DNA of 54,410 nt, from IMG/VR virus record IMGVR_UViG_3300038824_000003, positions 1-54,410 of that record, one strand, 5' to 3'. Under the pieces are notes generated by a model. That model was not told the DNA's origin. It made no database searches and worked only from the letters and a program-made list of their open reading frames with translations. The stretch's first letter is position 1. Each line of letters starts with the position of its first letter. This DNA comes from a virus. Both the position numbers and the translations under genes were made by a program. Shown here piece after piece: positions 31,785-41,242 of this stretch.

Positions 31785-32138
31785 ATGCCGAAACGGCAAC
31801 GCACGAAGCGCATTGACGCCTCCCCGATTCAGGGTGAAGGCGCTTATGTGCTCATCAAGAGCATGACGCTCAAGGAAACCCAGGCGTTTCAGGCCAAACT
31901 GACCCCACTGCAAAATGGTAGTGCCGATCCGATGGAGGCTGAGCGCCTGGGGCGCGAATTCTTCGCCGAATACGTGGTCGAGTGGAACCTGGTGGATGAT
32001 GATGACAATCCGCTGCCCTCACCACACGGGAACCCGGATGCACTGGCCGAACTGACGGTCGAGGAATTTCGGTTTATCACGGAAGCCATGCAGGGCGGCA
32101 ACGGCATCGCCGAAAAAAACTCGAACTCCAAATCTTAA
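31785..32138 (+). CDS. Tail assembly chaperone G-like (unshifted product)
   Basis: 117 residues, acidic in its second half. It lies between tail tube and tape measure, the fixed place of tail chaperones. Near its end the slippery heptamer A-AAA-AAC (32114-32120) lies in the correct phase, so a minority of ribosomes should shift to -1 and make the longer product. It wraps the tape measure during tail assembly. Confidence 0.85.
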   Translation: MPKRQRTKRIDASPIQGEGAYVLIKSMTLKETQAFQAKLTPLQNGSADPMEAERLGREFFAEYVVEWNLVDDDDNPLPSPHGNPDALAELTVEEFRFITEAMQGGNGIAEKNSNSKS

Positions 32139-32455
32139 ACTGGCTGGCTGATGAGCGCGATGAGGGTGAGCGCGATCCGGCCCCCTGGGATTTGGTTGAA
32201 TACACCCTCTGCAAAACCTATCACTGCCTGCCAAGCCAGTTGGCCCGCGAGGACTACGATACGCTGATGCGCCATATGGCGGTGCAGAATGCGATCTCGC
32301 GCAAGCAGGATGCGGAGGATCGGGCACGGGAACAGGCCAGCAAAGCCAAAGGCAAGATGGACCCGAAATTACTGATTCCCAACTATATCAAGGCAGAGAT
32401 CATCAAGCTGGAACAGAAGATCAAGCAACTGGAGCAAGCTGATACCACGCCGTAA
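31785..32455 (+). CDS. Tail assembly chaperone GT-like (-1 frameshift product)
   Basis: About 223 residues: the first ~112 from the G frame, then after the slip at 32114-32120 the -1 frame reads KLELQILNWLADERDEGERD... through VEYTLCKTYHCLPSQLARED and a charged coil to the stop at 32455. The -1 frame has no good start of its own and is open exactly from the slip site. This matches lambda G/GT-type programmed frameshifting conserved in siphophages. Confidence 0.85.
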
Positions 32456-32498
32456 CACTATCGAGATTGTCATAACCGCCAATGACCAGGCGTCGTCG

Positions 32499-35282
32499 GT
32501 GCTGAATAATGTGTTGCGCGATACGGGGCGCTCGTTCCAACGCTCGTTCCAGATTGTCACGGCGGGGGCGGCAGCAGCATCGACCGCGATTGCCGGTATG
32601 ACGACGGTGGGCATCCGGCAGTTTACACAGTTTGAACGCCAGATGAATGAGGTGTTCACCCTGCTGCCGGGCATCTCGCAGGATGCGATGAATCGCATGT
32701 CGGCAGATGTGCTGCAATTCAGCGAGATTTTCGGCACGCTGCCGAGCGAGGTTGTCCCGGCGCTGTACCAGGCGCTGTCTGCCGGTGTGCCGCAGGATAA
32801 CGTCTTTGAGTTCCTGGAAGTGGCACAGCAGGCGGCGCTCGGTGGCGTCACCGAACTCCAAACTGCGATTGACGGTATCACGTCGGTTGTCAATGCCTAT
32901 GGCGCGGATGTCATCAACGCCACTGAAGCCAGTGACCTGATGTTCACGGCAGTGCGTTTGGGGAAAACGACATTCGAGGAACTGTCCGATTCGCTGTTCA
33001 ATGTAATCCCAACCGCATCGGCAGTTGGGGTGCAGTTCGGCGAAATTACGGCGGCGCTGGCAACGATGACGGCACAGGGCACGCCCACCAGCGTGGCAAC
33101 CACGCAGTTGCGCCAGTTGCTGGTCGAATTGTCGCGGCCCGGCACGCAGGTGGCCGAAATCTTCGAGCGCATTTCTGGGCAGAGTTTTGAGCAGTTTATC
33201 GCCAGCGGCGGCACGGTGCAGGAAGCGCTGGGGCTGCTGGAAGCGGAAGCGGATGCCACCGGCGTCAGCATTAGCGCACTGTTTTCGTCAGTCGAAGCGG
33301 GCAATGCGGCGCTGGCACTGACCGGCGCAGGGGCAGAATCGTTCAATCGCAATCTGCAAGAAATGGAGAACAGTGCTGGGGCAACCGAAAACGCCTTTAA
33401 CCAGATGAACCAGGGCATTGGGCAATCGCTGCGAGAATTCCAGGCATCGTTCCAGGCACTGCTCATCACAATTGGCGAGCGGGCAGCGCCATTGATAACG
33501 CCTATTATCGATGCGTTTACTAACTTTATACGGATCATTCGAGCAGCGCTGGTTGATGGGGAAACATTGAGTGACTGGTTGACCCACCTACCGGGGATTT
33601 TACAGCCGATTGCGCGGGCGATTGCGCGGGCGGTTGCCTGGGTGGGGCGTGCCATCGATGAGTTTCAGTCTTTCACCGAAGCTATCCAGGCCGGTGTGCC
33701 GCCGCTGGAAGCCTTCCAGCAAATGATGCTGAATATCTTTCCGCGCAATGTGGCGATTGTGATTAACAGCATCGCCGGTGCAATTCAGCAGTTGATCGTA
33801 TTCCTGACGCCAATCACATCACGGATCGCCCAGTGGGTGCAGGACAATATCAAGCTGGAAGATGTGCTGATGGGCGTTGGTATCGCGATCACGTCAGTGG
33901 TCGTCCCGGCGCTGTTCGGCATGGGCCGCGCACTAATGACGGCCCTGGGGCCAATCGGTCTGTTGATCTCCGGCATTTCCGTATTCCGGCAGGCGTGGGA
34001 AGCAGACTTCATGGGCATCCGCACGTTTATCACCGAAAATGTGCTGCCAGGGTTGCAGGAATTCGGGCAGCAGGTATCAGAAGATATTCTACCGGGGATC
34101 GTTAGCTTCATTGAGAATAATGTGATGCCGGTAGTCGAGGGGTTCCTGGGCTTTCTGGCCGATGCGTGGGAGTTTGTCTCCCCGGCGCTGACGATGCTGG
34201 GTAGCTGGTTCCTGGATGAGTTCCTCCCGGCAGTGCGCTCGCTGCTGGAAAACGCGGTCATCCCGGCAATTCAATCCTTTGTCGGGTGGTTGAGCGACAT
34301 CTGGGCGGTTGTGGGGCCAGCGTTGGGGCAACTGGCAAACTGGTTTCTGTACGAAGCCCTGCCAGCGATCCTGGAATTCATCAGCGGGACAGTCATCCCG
34401 GCGATTAAAACATTGATTGGCTGGCTAACGGACATCTGGGAGGCGGTTTCCCCGGCGTTAACCGCATTGCGGAACTGGTTCACGAAGGAAGGGTTGCCCT
34501 GGATTCGCGGGGCGCTGGAATGGTTCTGGAATAACGTGCTGATTCCAGTGGTCGATTTCCTGTCCGGTATCTGGGAAGCGATCAGCCCGGCGCTGGGTGA
34601 TGTCTTCAACTGGTTTGTCCAGGAAGGAATACCAGCTATCCAGGGGGTGCTGGAATTCCTGTGGCATAACGTGCTGGAACCGATTATCAATCTGCTGGCC
34701 GGTATCTGGGAAGCGATAGCCCCCGGCGTAAAAGCGTTCGCCGATGGGATTATCAAAGCGATTCGCGATGTCATTAGCTGGCTGGTGAAACTGATTGGGC
34801 AAATCTCACGGGTTATTGCACAGTGGAACAGTGCCATTGATGTGATGAACCAGGCCATTGATACCGAGCGGCGCATGATCGAGAGCGGTGAGATAACAAC
34901 CGGGCAAGCCGCAGCCAATCGTATGAGAGCCTTGCAGAATTCATTCCAGCAAGGGCAGGAAAGCGGTGGTATTGGCGGACTTTTCCAGAGCCTGTTTTCA
35001 GCAGGGCTAGCTGCGGCGGGTGGCACAATTGTTCGCGATTTTGGCGGCCCAGTACGGGCCGGTCAACCGGTCATGATCGGGCGGGGGGCACAGCCAGAAC
35101 TGTTTGTGCCCAACCAAAGCGGCACGATGTATCCCAATGCTGACCAGATGGGCGGCCCGCAGACGGTCAATTACATCACGATTGATGTACCGGCAGGCGG
35201 ATTTGGCAGCCAGGAAGAGGCCAATGAAGCCGGGCGAATGATGGTCAGCGCACTGCGGAATGCGGGGGTTGAGGTCGGATGA
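32499..35282 (+). CDS. Tape measure protein
   Basis: At least 927 residues; sets tail length. GTG 32499 is the first standard start, but the family-like opening IEIVITANDQASSVL is encoded upstream from ~32442, with GGAG at 32431 and only CTG (32439) or ATA (32442) as starts, so the true N-terminus probably lies there. A helical N-terminal part with TMP core (AALATMTAQGTPTSVATTQLRQLL) is followed by about five ~44-residue repeats (pattern DIWEAVSPAL...NWF...LPAI) at ~470-760, with hydrophobic segments near 445. Ends with a Gly-rich region and GGFGSQEEANEAGRMM. Confidence 0.88.
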   Translation: MLNNVLRDTGRSFQRSFQIVTAGAAAASTAIAGMTTVGIRQFTQFERQMNEVFTLLPGISQDAMNRMSADVLQFSEIFGTLPSEVVPALYQALSAGVPQDNVFEFLEVAQQAALGGVTELQTAIDGITSVVNAYGADVINATEASDLMFTAVRLGKTTFEELSDSLFNVIPTASAVGVQFGEITAALATMTAQGTPTSVATTQLRQLLVELSRPGTQVAEIFERISGQSFEQFIASGGTVQEALGLLEAEADATGVSISALFSSVEAGNAALALTGAGAESFNRNLQEMENSAGATENAFNQMNQGIGQSLREFQASFQALLITIGERAAPLITPIIDAFTNFIRIIRAALVDGETLSDWLTHLPGILQPIARAIARAVAWVGRAIDEFQSFTEAIQAGVPPLEAFQQMMLNIFPRNVAIVINSIAGAIQQLIVFLTPITSRIAQWVQDNIKLEDVLMGVGIAITSVVVPALFGMGRALMTALGPIGLLISGISVFRQAWEADFMGIRTFITENVLPGLQEFGQQVSEDILPGIVSFIENNVMPVVEGFLGFLADAWEFVSPALTMLGSWFLDEFLPAVRSLLENAVIPAIQSFVGWLSDIWAVVGPALGQLANWFLYEALPAILEFISGTVIPAIKTLIGWLTDIWEAVSPALTALRNWFTKEGLPWIRGALEWFWNNVLIPVVDFLSGIWEAISPALGDVFNWFVQEGIPAIQGVLEFLWHNVLEPIINLLAGIWEAIAPGVKAFADGIIKAIRDVISWLVKLIGQISRVIAQWNSAIDVMNQAIDTERRMIESGEITTGQAAANRMRALQNSFQQGQESGGIGGLFQSLFSAGLAAAGGTIVRDFGGPVRAGQPVMIGRGAQPELFVPNQSGTMYPNADQMGGPQTVNYITIDVPAGGFGSQEEANEAGRMMVSALRNAGVEVG

Positions 35283-36106
35283 GACTGACACAATTTGGCA
35301 ACGTGGTACTGCCGCAGAATGATGGCACGGACAGCCTGCCGGTGCAGGCACGCACGGCGCTGATCATGCTGCAAAATGGCAGCTTCGATCAGGATGGCAG
35401 CAATCTGGTATTGCAGCCCGGCAGCGTATCGCGACAGGTGCGTATCTTCAGCAGCATCGACAGCACGTTGCAGGAATTACTAAAAGAACTGGGCAAGGGC
35501 CGGTTGATCCTGAAGGCCAAGCTGCGGGATGATACCACCGAGTGGCAGACCTGGGCCAAGCTGCAAGCCTTCCAGCGCAACGCCATCGCCCGTGATTATG
35601 ACTGCGATCAGGCGATTGTGATCCAGTGGAGTCAGGATTATCCCTACTGGCTGGCGTCAGCTGACGAACCCTGGTATCTGGATACGGGCCTGTTCCTGGA
35701 TACGGGCCTGTTCCTGGATGCGGGCAATGTCGAAACGCAAACGCTGACGACCACGTCCGAGAGCTTTACGATTGACAATGACGGCGGCGCGGTCGTTCCG
35801 GCGGGCGCGATTCTGATCGAGCCGGGAGCCGGGGCATCTATCGAAAACCCGGTCATCACCAACACCAGCAACCAGATGCTGCTGACCTACAGCGGCACGC
35901 TGTCTGCCGGTGACCGTCTGCAAATCGATTTTTTGACCAAGAGCGTCATGCTCAATGGCAGCGATGATTACAGCAACCTGACGATTGGCGCGAGCCAGTT
36001 GGACTGGATGCTGCTCGATCTGGGGGATAACGACATCGAAGTGACATCTGACAGCATCTCCGGCAGTGTGACGCTGCGATGGGCGTGGGCGAGGCACTAT
36101 CTCTAA
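35279..36106 (+). CDS. Distal tail (Dit)-like protein
   Basis: 275 residues starting inside the tape measure stop (GATGA). An N-terminal beta domain (~1-120) with INLP-like strands, then YPYWLASADEPWYLDTG and a C-terminal jelly-roll-like beta region. Residues LDTGLF repeat twice plus a partial copy, from an 18-bp tandem repeat at 35678-35713. Position after the tape measure supports the Dit assignment. Confidence 0.7.
   Translation: MRLTQFGNVVLPQNDGTDSLPVQARTALIMLQNGSFDQDGSNLVLQPGSVSRQVRIFSSIDSTLQELLKELGKGRLILKAKLRDDTTEWQTWAKLQAFQRNAIARDYDCDQAIVIQWSQDYPYWLASADEPWYLDTGLFLDTGLFLDAGNVETQTLTTTSESFTIDNDGGAVVPAGAILIEPGAGASIENPVITNTSNQMLLTYSGTLSAGDRLQIDFLTKSVMLNGSDDYSNLTIGASQLDWMLLDLGDNDIEVTSDSISGSVTLRWAWARHYL
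35678..35713 (+). repeat. 18-bp in-frame tandem repeat in the Dit-like gene
   Basis: CTGGATACGGGCCTGTTC occurs at 35678-35695 and 35696-35713, with a partial third copy. It adds six residues per unit and could vary in number. Confidence 0.7.
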
Positions 36107-38020
36107 ATGGCTAAAGTATCCCCATTTCGGATTGACATCCTGGATGCTTCCGGCAATCTGCTGGGGCCAGGGCCGATAGTCACAGCCACGCAACTGAATG
36201 ACACCCGGCGGCTGGATAAGATTGGCGAAGCCTCATTCGTGATGCCTGCCGGTGACCCACGCACGGAGTATATCACCAGTGGGGTGCAGTTCGACATCTA
36301 CGATGAGGTCGATGGCTACCTGGGGCGCTTCCTCTTTAAGGATAAGCAAATCCAGGAGACCAAAGGGCAAGCGTTGCTGGTGGTCAATGCTTACGACCGG
36401 CTGCGGGAACTGAGCCGGGCGACGGTCGGATTCAGGCGGACGTACAATAACGAAGCGGTTGACAGCGTTATCGCTGACCTGATCGGCGTGCTGTCCGGCT
36501 GGGCGGTCGATGTTGAAGCGGGCATTGGCAATACCACCGTCAGCTATGAGGGCGAAAGCCCGCTGGTTGCAATTGATGAATTGCGCGACAGGTGGGGGCG
36601 GCATTACCGCCTACAGCCCCCTGCCCTGCTGGAATTCGGCGCATTTGGCGAGACTGCGCCGGTGCGCCTGACACGCCTGCGCGGGCAAATCCAGACCGCC
36701 ATCGCCCAGCACCCGGAAGTGGCGCTGGTCAACAGCATCTCGCTGGTCGAAGAGTCGGAAGAGATTTACAACTCGATTATCCCGCTGGGGTTTGGGCAGG
36801 GGGTCAGCCAGCTAACGATTGAGAATGCCACCCTGGGCACATACACGGTGCTGTCCGCACAGAACCAGGACGGCAGTTTCTACTATTATATTGAAGATAA
36901 TGCAAGCGTAGCAGCATACGGTAGGCGCGTGCGGGTACTGACCTTCCCGCAGATCAGGCCAATTACCAACAGCCCGGCTAACCTGGAAAATGCTGCCAAT
37001 GCGCTGAAGCTGACTGCTGAAGCGTATATCGGAAAGCACCTGGAACCGCGCATTGAATACAGCGTGGATGTGCGCGGGCTGCGGAAAGCGGTTAAGGTCG
37101 GTCAGAAAATCCGGCTGCAATACCGGGGGATGGTTGAAAACTACAAATACATCGATGTCGATCAGGACTTCTGGATCATGGACATCACTCGCAGCCGCAA
37201 CGCATCAACCGGGGATCGCACGGCCAGTATCTCGATTACCAATGTGGATGCCCGCCGGACGGCAGACAGCGATGTCGTACTGGGAGTCATTCACGATCTC
37301 CGCAGTTTGAAGGTGCATATCCCGGCAACGCTATCCTACTCCCCCATTGGGCCATATGTGAAGCGCATCAAAGGGGACGCGACCCCCGCCAATCGGGTGA
37401 ACCCGGAATTCAGCGTGCGGATTAAAGAGGAAGTGCTGCGGTTGAATTATGCCATCCTGCGCTTTGTAACGTCGCCATTAAAGAGCAGCGCGTCGGGGGC
37501 GGCCAGCGGCGGCGGCTCTACCGAGACCACCACATCGACGCCGCATGAGCACCTGATTTTGCGTAGCCAGGATGGGACGGCATTGCAGGGGCCACTGAAC
37601 ACCCGACGGTTTACCATCCTCGACCAGACCAGCGGGCTGTTGTATCACTTCGATGCACAGTCGGATGTGAGTGCAAGCGCACAGTTTTTCGAGACGCAGC
37701 CGGGCGGCAGCCACACGCACCAGGTCACAATCCCGCCGCATACGCACAACTTGAATTACGACATCTTCGCCGATACCGTGCATCCGCAGGGGATCGGGGT
37801 TGAGATCAACGGGGTTGATGTGACCGCGCAGTTGGGCGGCCCCTGGGCATCGAGCAATGCGGCGGTGGATGTCGAGGTGGACATCACCGACATTCTGCTG
37901 AATGCCACTGGCGGCTTCCAGCAGAACCATACCGTCACATTCTACGCGGCATCCGGTCGCGGGGAGATTCAGTTCGGCGTTGATATGCTGGTCACCATCC
38001 AGCCGATTGCAGTGACATAG
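36107..38020 (+). CDS. Tail-associated (Tal / Gp37-like) baseplate protein
   Basis: 637 residues, starting directly after the Dit-like stop (TAAATG). The first ~370 residues follow the ReqiPepy6 Gp37-like/Tal pattern: FVMPAGDPRTEYI, YLGRFLFKDKQIQE, VNAYDRLRELSRATVG, and a hub-like beta domain. Gly/Ser/Thr linker near 470, then a His-rich segment (GGSHTHQVTIPPHTHN) and a C-terminal beta domain that may bind metal or receptor. It forms the tail tip. Confidence 0.7.
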   Translation: MAKVSPFRIDILDASGNLLGPGPIVTATQLNDTRRLDKIGEASFVMPAGDPRTEYITSGVQFDIYDEVDGYLGRFLFKDKQIQETKGQALLVVNAYDRLRELSRATVGFRRTYNNEAVDSVIADLIGVLSGWAVDVEAGIGNTTVSYEGESPLVAIDELRDRWGRHYRLQPPALLEFGAFGETAPVRLTRLRGQIQTAIAQHPEVALVNSISLVEESEEIYNSIIPLGFGQGVSQLTIENATLGTYTVLSAQNQDGSFYYYIEDNASVAAYGRRVRVLTFPQIRPITNSPANLENAANALKLTAEAYIGKHLEPRIEYSVDVRGLRKAVKVGQKIRLQYRGMVENYKYIDVDQDFWIMDITRSRNASTGDRTASISITNVDARRTADSDVVLGVIHDLRSLKVHIPATLSYSPIGPYVKRIKGDATPANRVNPEFSVRIKEEVLRLNYAILRFVTSPLKSSASGAASGGGSTETTTSTPHEHLILRSQDGTALQGPLNTRRFTILDQTSGLLYHFDAQSDVSASAQFFETQPGGSHTHQVTIPPHTHNLNYDIFADTVHPQGIGVEINGVDVTAQLGGPWASSNAAVDVEVDITDILLNATGGFQQNHTVTFYAASGRGEIQFGVDMLVTIQPIAVT

Positions 38021-38027
38021 GAGGCAT

Positions 38028-39293
38028 ATGTCTACCAATTACCATACAGCCATCCCGTTCAATTCAGCAGCGAATAGCAGCACATTCAACGCGCCGCTGG
38101 GCGAACTGGATCAGGCGGTTACAGACATCCTGGATGGGACTGAACGCCTGCAAACGATCCAGGCAGACAAGATCGGGGTCTTCGACGAGCAAACGGTTGC
38201 GATCAGCGGCGGGGCAATCACCATCAGCAGCGATCAGAGCACCTACCGGATCACCAATAATGGTGATCTGGATACCATTAACGGGGGTGTGGGGGGGCAA
38301 ATACTGTACCTGCGCCCGGCGCTGGGTGCAGACATTACGATCAAGGCCAATGCCAGCGGGGGCAATATCTATTGCACGCCGTACATCGATGCATTTAGCA
38401 ATTTGCCGGATTATGACATCCGGCTGATTAACCAGTGGGCTGAAATCAAGCTGTTCCGCCCGCCGAGCACCTCGTACTGGATTGTGTTACAACCAGCTGG
38501 GCCGGAGATTATCACCGGGTTGGGGGATAGCCCCACGCTATCTGACAATCGGGTGCTGCCCAATCGCATCTGGACGCCGCGCCGGAGTCTGGTGACACCA
38601 GCGGAATATACAGAATTTGGCGACGGCGAATACAAGCTGGACATCATGACGCAGCCCACGCGGCGCGGGCATGCCATCATTCAGGGCAGCAACGCATCGC
38701 CGCTGGGGATTGGGGTCGCCAACCCATCGTTTTCTAATTCGCCAAGCAACGCCAACAATGCCGATGCGCCAATGGTGCGCTTCCCTACGACAGCCACCAG
38801 TGGCAATTATGCGGGGTTTCAAACCGGATTCAATCTGACGCGCCTCGATCATACCCCCTATTTCAGCGTGTTGCTGCGGATGGGAGCGGACATCACGAGT
38901 CTGCGCTTCTGGCTGGGGCTGGCGTCAACCAATCCCAGCAATGTTGATACCTTTGGGGTTGGCGTGGTCTTTATAGGCTTTCGCTACAGCACCGGCGTGC
39001 CGGATACTAACTGGCAGTTTGTGACTGCCGATGGCAGCGGCGTCGGGCAGGTAGAAGGCGACAGCGGCATTGCAGTAGTAGCAGAGCACACCTACCGCTT
39101 ATCGTTCTGGCGCGATGCGGGGGCAGTGTACATGGTGGAGGATTTGACAGCGGGTACTGCGGCAGCGGATGATAATCCCGGCAGTGCGGCCATTTCAGCG
39201 TCGCAGGATTTGGGCGTTGTCTTCCGACCCATCACGCTTACAAATGCCATTCGCAATGTGGACTTTGCCCGCTGCTACCTGGAGTTCGATTAG
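38028..39293 (+). CDS. Tail fibre/tip protein 1
   Basis: 421 residues. The N-terminal NYHTAIPFNSAANSSTFNAPLGELDQAVTDIL is nearly the same as in the next gene and is probably the tail-attachment module. The middle is repetitive beta (AISGGAITISSDQSTYRI); the C-terminal ~200 residues form a jelly-roll-like receptor-binding domain (FSVLLRMGADITSLRFWLGL). Starts seven bases after the Tal-like gene. Confidence 0.7.
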   Translation: MSTNYHTAIPFNSAANSSTFNAPLGELDQAVTDILDGTERLQTIQADKIGVFDEQTVAISGGAITISSDQSTYRITNNGDLDTINGGVGGQILYLRPALGADITIKANASGGNIYCTPYIDAFSNLPDYDIRLINQWAEIKLFRPPSTSYWIVLQPAGPEIITGLGDSPTLSDNRVLPNRIWTPRRSLVTPAEYTEFGDGEYKLDIMTQPTRRGHAIIQGSNASPLGIGVANPSFSNSPSNANNADAPMVRFPTTATSGNYAGFQTGFNLTRLDHTPYFSVLLRMGADITSLRFWLGLASTNPSNVDTFGVGVVFIGFRYSTGVPDTNWQFVTADGSGVGQVEGDSGIAVVAEHTYRLSFWRDAGAVYMVEDLTAGTAAADDNPGSAAISASQDLGVVFRPITLTNAIRNVDFARCYLEFD

Positions 39294-40514
39294 ATGAGTA
39301 GTAATTACCATACCCCAATCGCATTCAAGGCGGCGCTGACGAGTGCCAATCTGAATACCCCGCTGGGGCAGTTGGATCAGGCCATCACCGACATTTTACC
39401 GGTGGGCGTCACGGATGAGCGCATTGCTCGATGGGATACCAGCACCGGCGGGCTGCAAGATTCGGCAATTGGGATTGATGACAGCGGGAACATAGCCGGA
39501 GATGGCTCGCTATACCTGGGATCGGGCAGCAAAAATGCGGCGGCGATTGCACAGTTTGACAGCACCGGCGCGGGGATTCTGTGGCCCCGGATGACGACCA
39601 CGCAGCGCAACGCGATCAGCACCCCGCCGGAAGGGCTGGTGATTTATAACACCACCTCCGGCCAGCATGAGTTTTACGACAGCAGTAGCTGGGTGGCAAT
39701 CGGCGGGCCGGGGGCGCTGACCCTGCCGGACTTCGGCGCGGGGGTGGTCAAGACGCTGGCGAGTGATGTTGCGACGGCAGGCAGTGATCGCCATCTGATT
39801 ATCGCCGCACAGTCCGGCACAAGCGACGACCTGATTGAAGTCAGCGGGCTGGATGTCGGTGATGAGTGCGTGATCCGGGCCGACAGCGGCGACACGATTA
39901 CGGTCAAGCATAATGCTGGCGGGGCGACGGACAAGATTATCCTGCCGGGGGGCGCCGATGTAGACATCTCCGGCAACGATACCATGAAGCTGATGAAGAT
40001 TGCTGCCGGGGCGGTGATCGCGTACAAGACCAGCGGGGGCAGCAGTAGCGGCGCATCCATTGCGACGCTGATGCACAAAGAGGCGCAAAACACCAACGGG
40101 GGTACAATCGCATCCGGGGCAAATACGCTACCCATCACAGACGAAACGTATGACCCGGATGGCATTGTCTCAATTGCTAGCAACCAGATGCTGCTTGCCA
40201 GTGGTAGTTATGCACTTTTTGCCTATCACTATATGAACAACAACAACTCAGGTGGCGATCAATATCTCTACCTGTACAACGCAACCGATGCGGTTGACAT
40301 TGATAATCAAGAGGGCGGTGTGCAAGTTCCGAATTCACAGAGTAGTCGTTTGGTGATTGGGTACTGGTATTTCACACTAGCGACGACAAAAAACATTGAA
40401 ATTCGCGCTTATTCAAGTGTGGCATGGGCCGATAGTCGCGGTTTGGGCACTGCTTTTAATATCGCCGGGCGTGAAGAAATTTACGGTAATTATGTGCTAT
40501 GGAAGGTTGCATAA
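39294..40514 (+). CDS. Tail fibre/tip protein 2 (paralogous N-terminus)
   Basis: 406 residues, starting at the stop of fibre 1 (TAGATG). N-terminal NYHTPIAFKAALTSANLNTPLGQLDQAITDIL is paralogous to fibre 1. Residues ~60-120 contain a WPRMTTTQRNAISTPPEGLVIYNTTSGQHEFYD motif common to phage and bacterial fibre-like proteins. The last ~140 residues differ and come from more AT-rich DNA (40080-40500), suggesting a swapped receptor-binding tip. Confidence 0.7.
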   Translation: MSSNYHTPIAFKAALTSANLNTPLGQLDQAITDILPVGVTDERIARWDTSTGGLQDSAIGIDDSGNIAGDGSLYLGSGSKNAAAIAQFDSTGAGILWPRMTTTQRNAISTPPEGLVIYNTTSGQHEFYDSSSWVAIGGPGALTLPDFGAGVVKTLASDVATAGSDRHLIIAAQSGTSDDLIEVSGLDVGDECVIRADSGDTITVKHNAGGATDKIILPGGADVDISGNDTMKLMKIAAGAVIAYKTSGGSSSGASIATLMHKEAQNTNGGTIASGANTLPITDETYDPDGIVSIASNQMLLASGSYALFAYHYMNNNNSGGDQYLYLYNATDAVDIDNQEGGVQVPNSQSSRLVIGYWYFTLATTKNIEIRAYSSVAWADSRGLGTAFNIAGREEIYGNYVLWKVA

Positions 40515-40997
40515 ATGGCACTGACAGCAGAGCAGTTTGAGTATGTCAAACGCTATTGGGGATTGTTTATCAATACAATCTACGCAGATCGCGATGACAT
40601 CCCCAACAATACTAATCGCGCTGCCAGCACCTATGCCGAGCTGCCGGTGAGCTATCCCACAGCGGCATTTGCTGATGTATACCCCCCCACTGAAGCGCAG
40701 GTCGAGGCGGTATATGACACGGTAATGGCACAGGTGCAGGCAGAACGGGACGCCATTGCCCAGCGTGGGATTGACCTGTCGCAGATCACCAGGCGCAATG
40801 TGGACAATGCATTGCAGATTATCGACACCGGCAGGCAGGCCAATGCGAACGACGTGGCGGCGCTGCCAACTGCTACCAACGCAGAGATCAAGGATATTGT
40901 TGGGCGTCTGCTGGCCCGCGAAGCTGAGCAATTCGTTTTATTACGCAAAATGGCACGGGTGCTGGCGGCACTCGTCGGGGATCAGGATCAGGAGTGA
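40515..40997 (+). CDS. Hypothetical protein after fibres
   Basis: 160 residues, helical (EQFEYVKRYWGLFINTIYAD, AEIKDIVGRLLAREAEQFVLLRKMARVLAALVG). ATG follows the fibre stop directly. Could be a fibre-assembly or lysis-associated protein; not recognised. Confidence 0.5.
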   Translation: MALTAEQFEYVKRYWGLFINTIYADRDDIPNNTNRAASTYAELPVSYPTAAFADVYPPTEAQVEAVYDTVMAQVQAERDAIAQRGIDLSQITRRNVDNALQIIDTGRQANANDVAALPTATNAEIKDIVGRLLAREAEQFVLLRKMARVLAALVGDQDQE

Positions 40998-40999
40998 TT

Positions 41000-41242
41000 A
41001 TGCCAGAAAGTATGTCAAGGGAAGAACGCGAACAGGCGGCATTTGCCGCAATCCAGGCTATCTTGCAGCAGTACAACTGCCAACTGGCGGTTATCGCGCA
41101 GGATGTTTGCTACCCGGTGCAGACTGAACTGGGCACGACCTACGTCCAGGGCACACAGCCCACCATCTCCGTGCAGGCCCGGCAGACGCAAGCTGCCAAC
41201 AGCACGCTACCGGCAGCCTTAACCGCAACGCCTGAGCAGTGA
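41000..41242 (+). CDS. Small hypothetical protein
   Basis: 80 residues from ATG 41000. Helical start, then a Thr/Gln/Ala-rich tail (QPTISVQARQTQAANSTLPA). The stop overlaps the GTG of the next gene. Function unknown. Confidence 0.5.
   Translation: MPESMSREEREQAAFAAIQAILQQYNCQLAVIAQDVCYPVQTELGTTYVQGTQPTISVQARQTQAANSTLPAALTATPEQ

Noticed and set aside
32192-32455. Separate 87-residue gene starting at GTG 32192
   Set aside because: The frame is open upstream exactly to the A-AAA-AAC slip site at 32114-32120, and no good ribosome site precedes 32192, so frameshift expression explains it better.
38028-40514. Diversity-generating retroelement acting on the fibres
   Set aside because: No reverse transcriptase and no template/variable repeat pair were seen.
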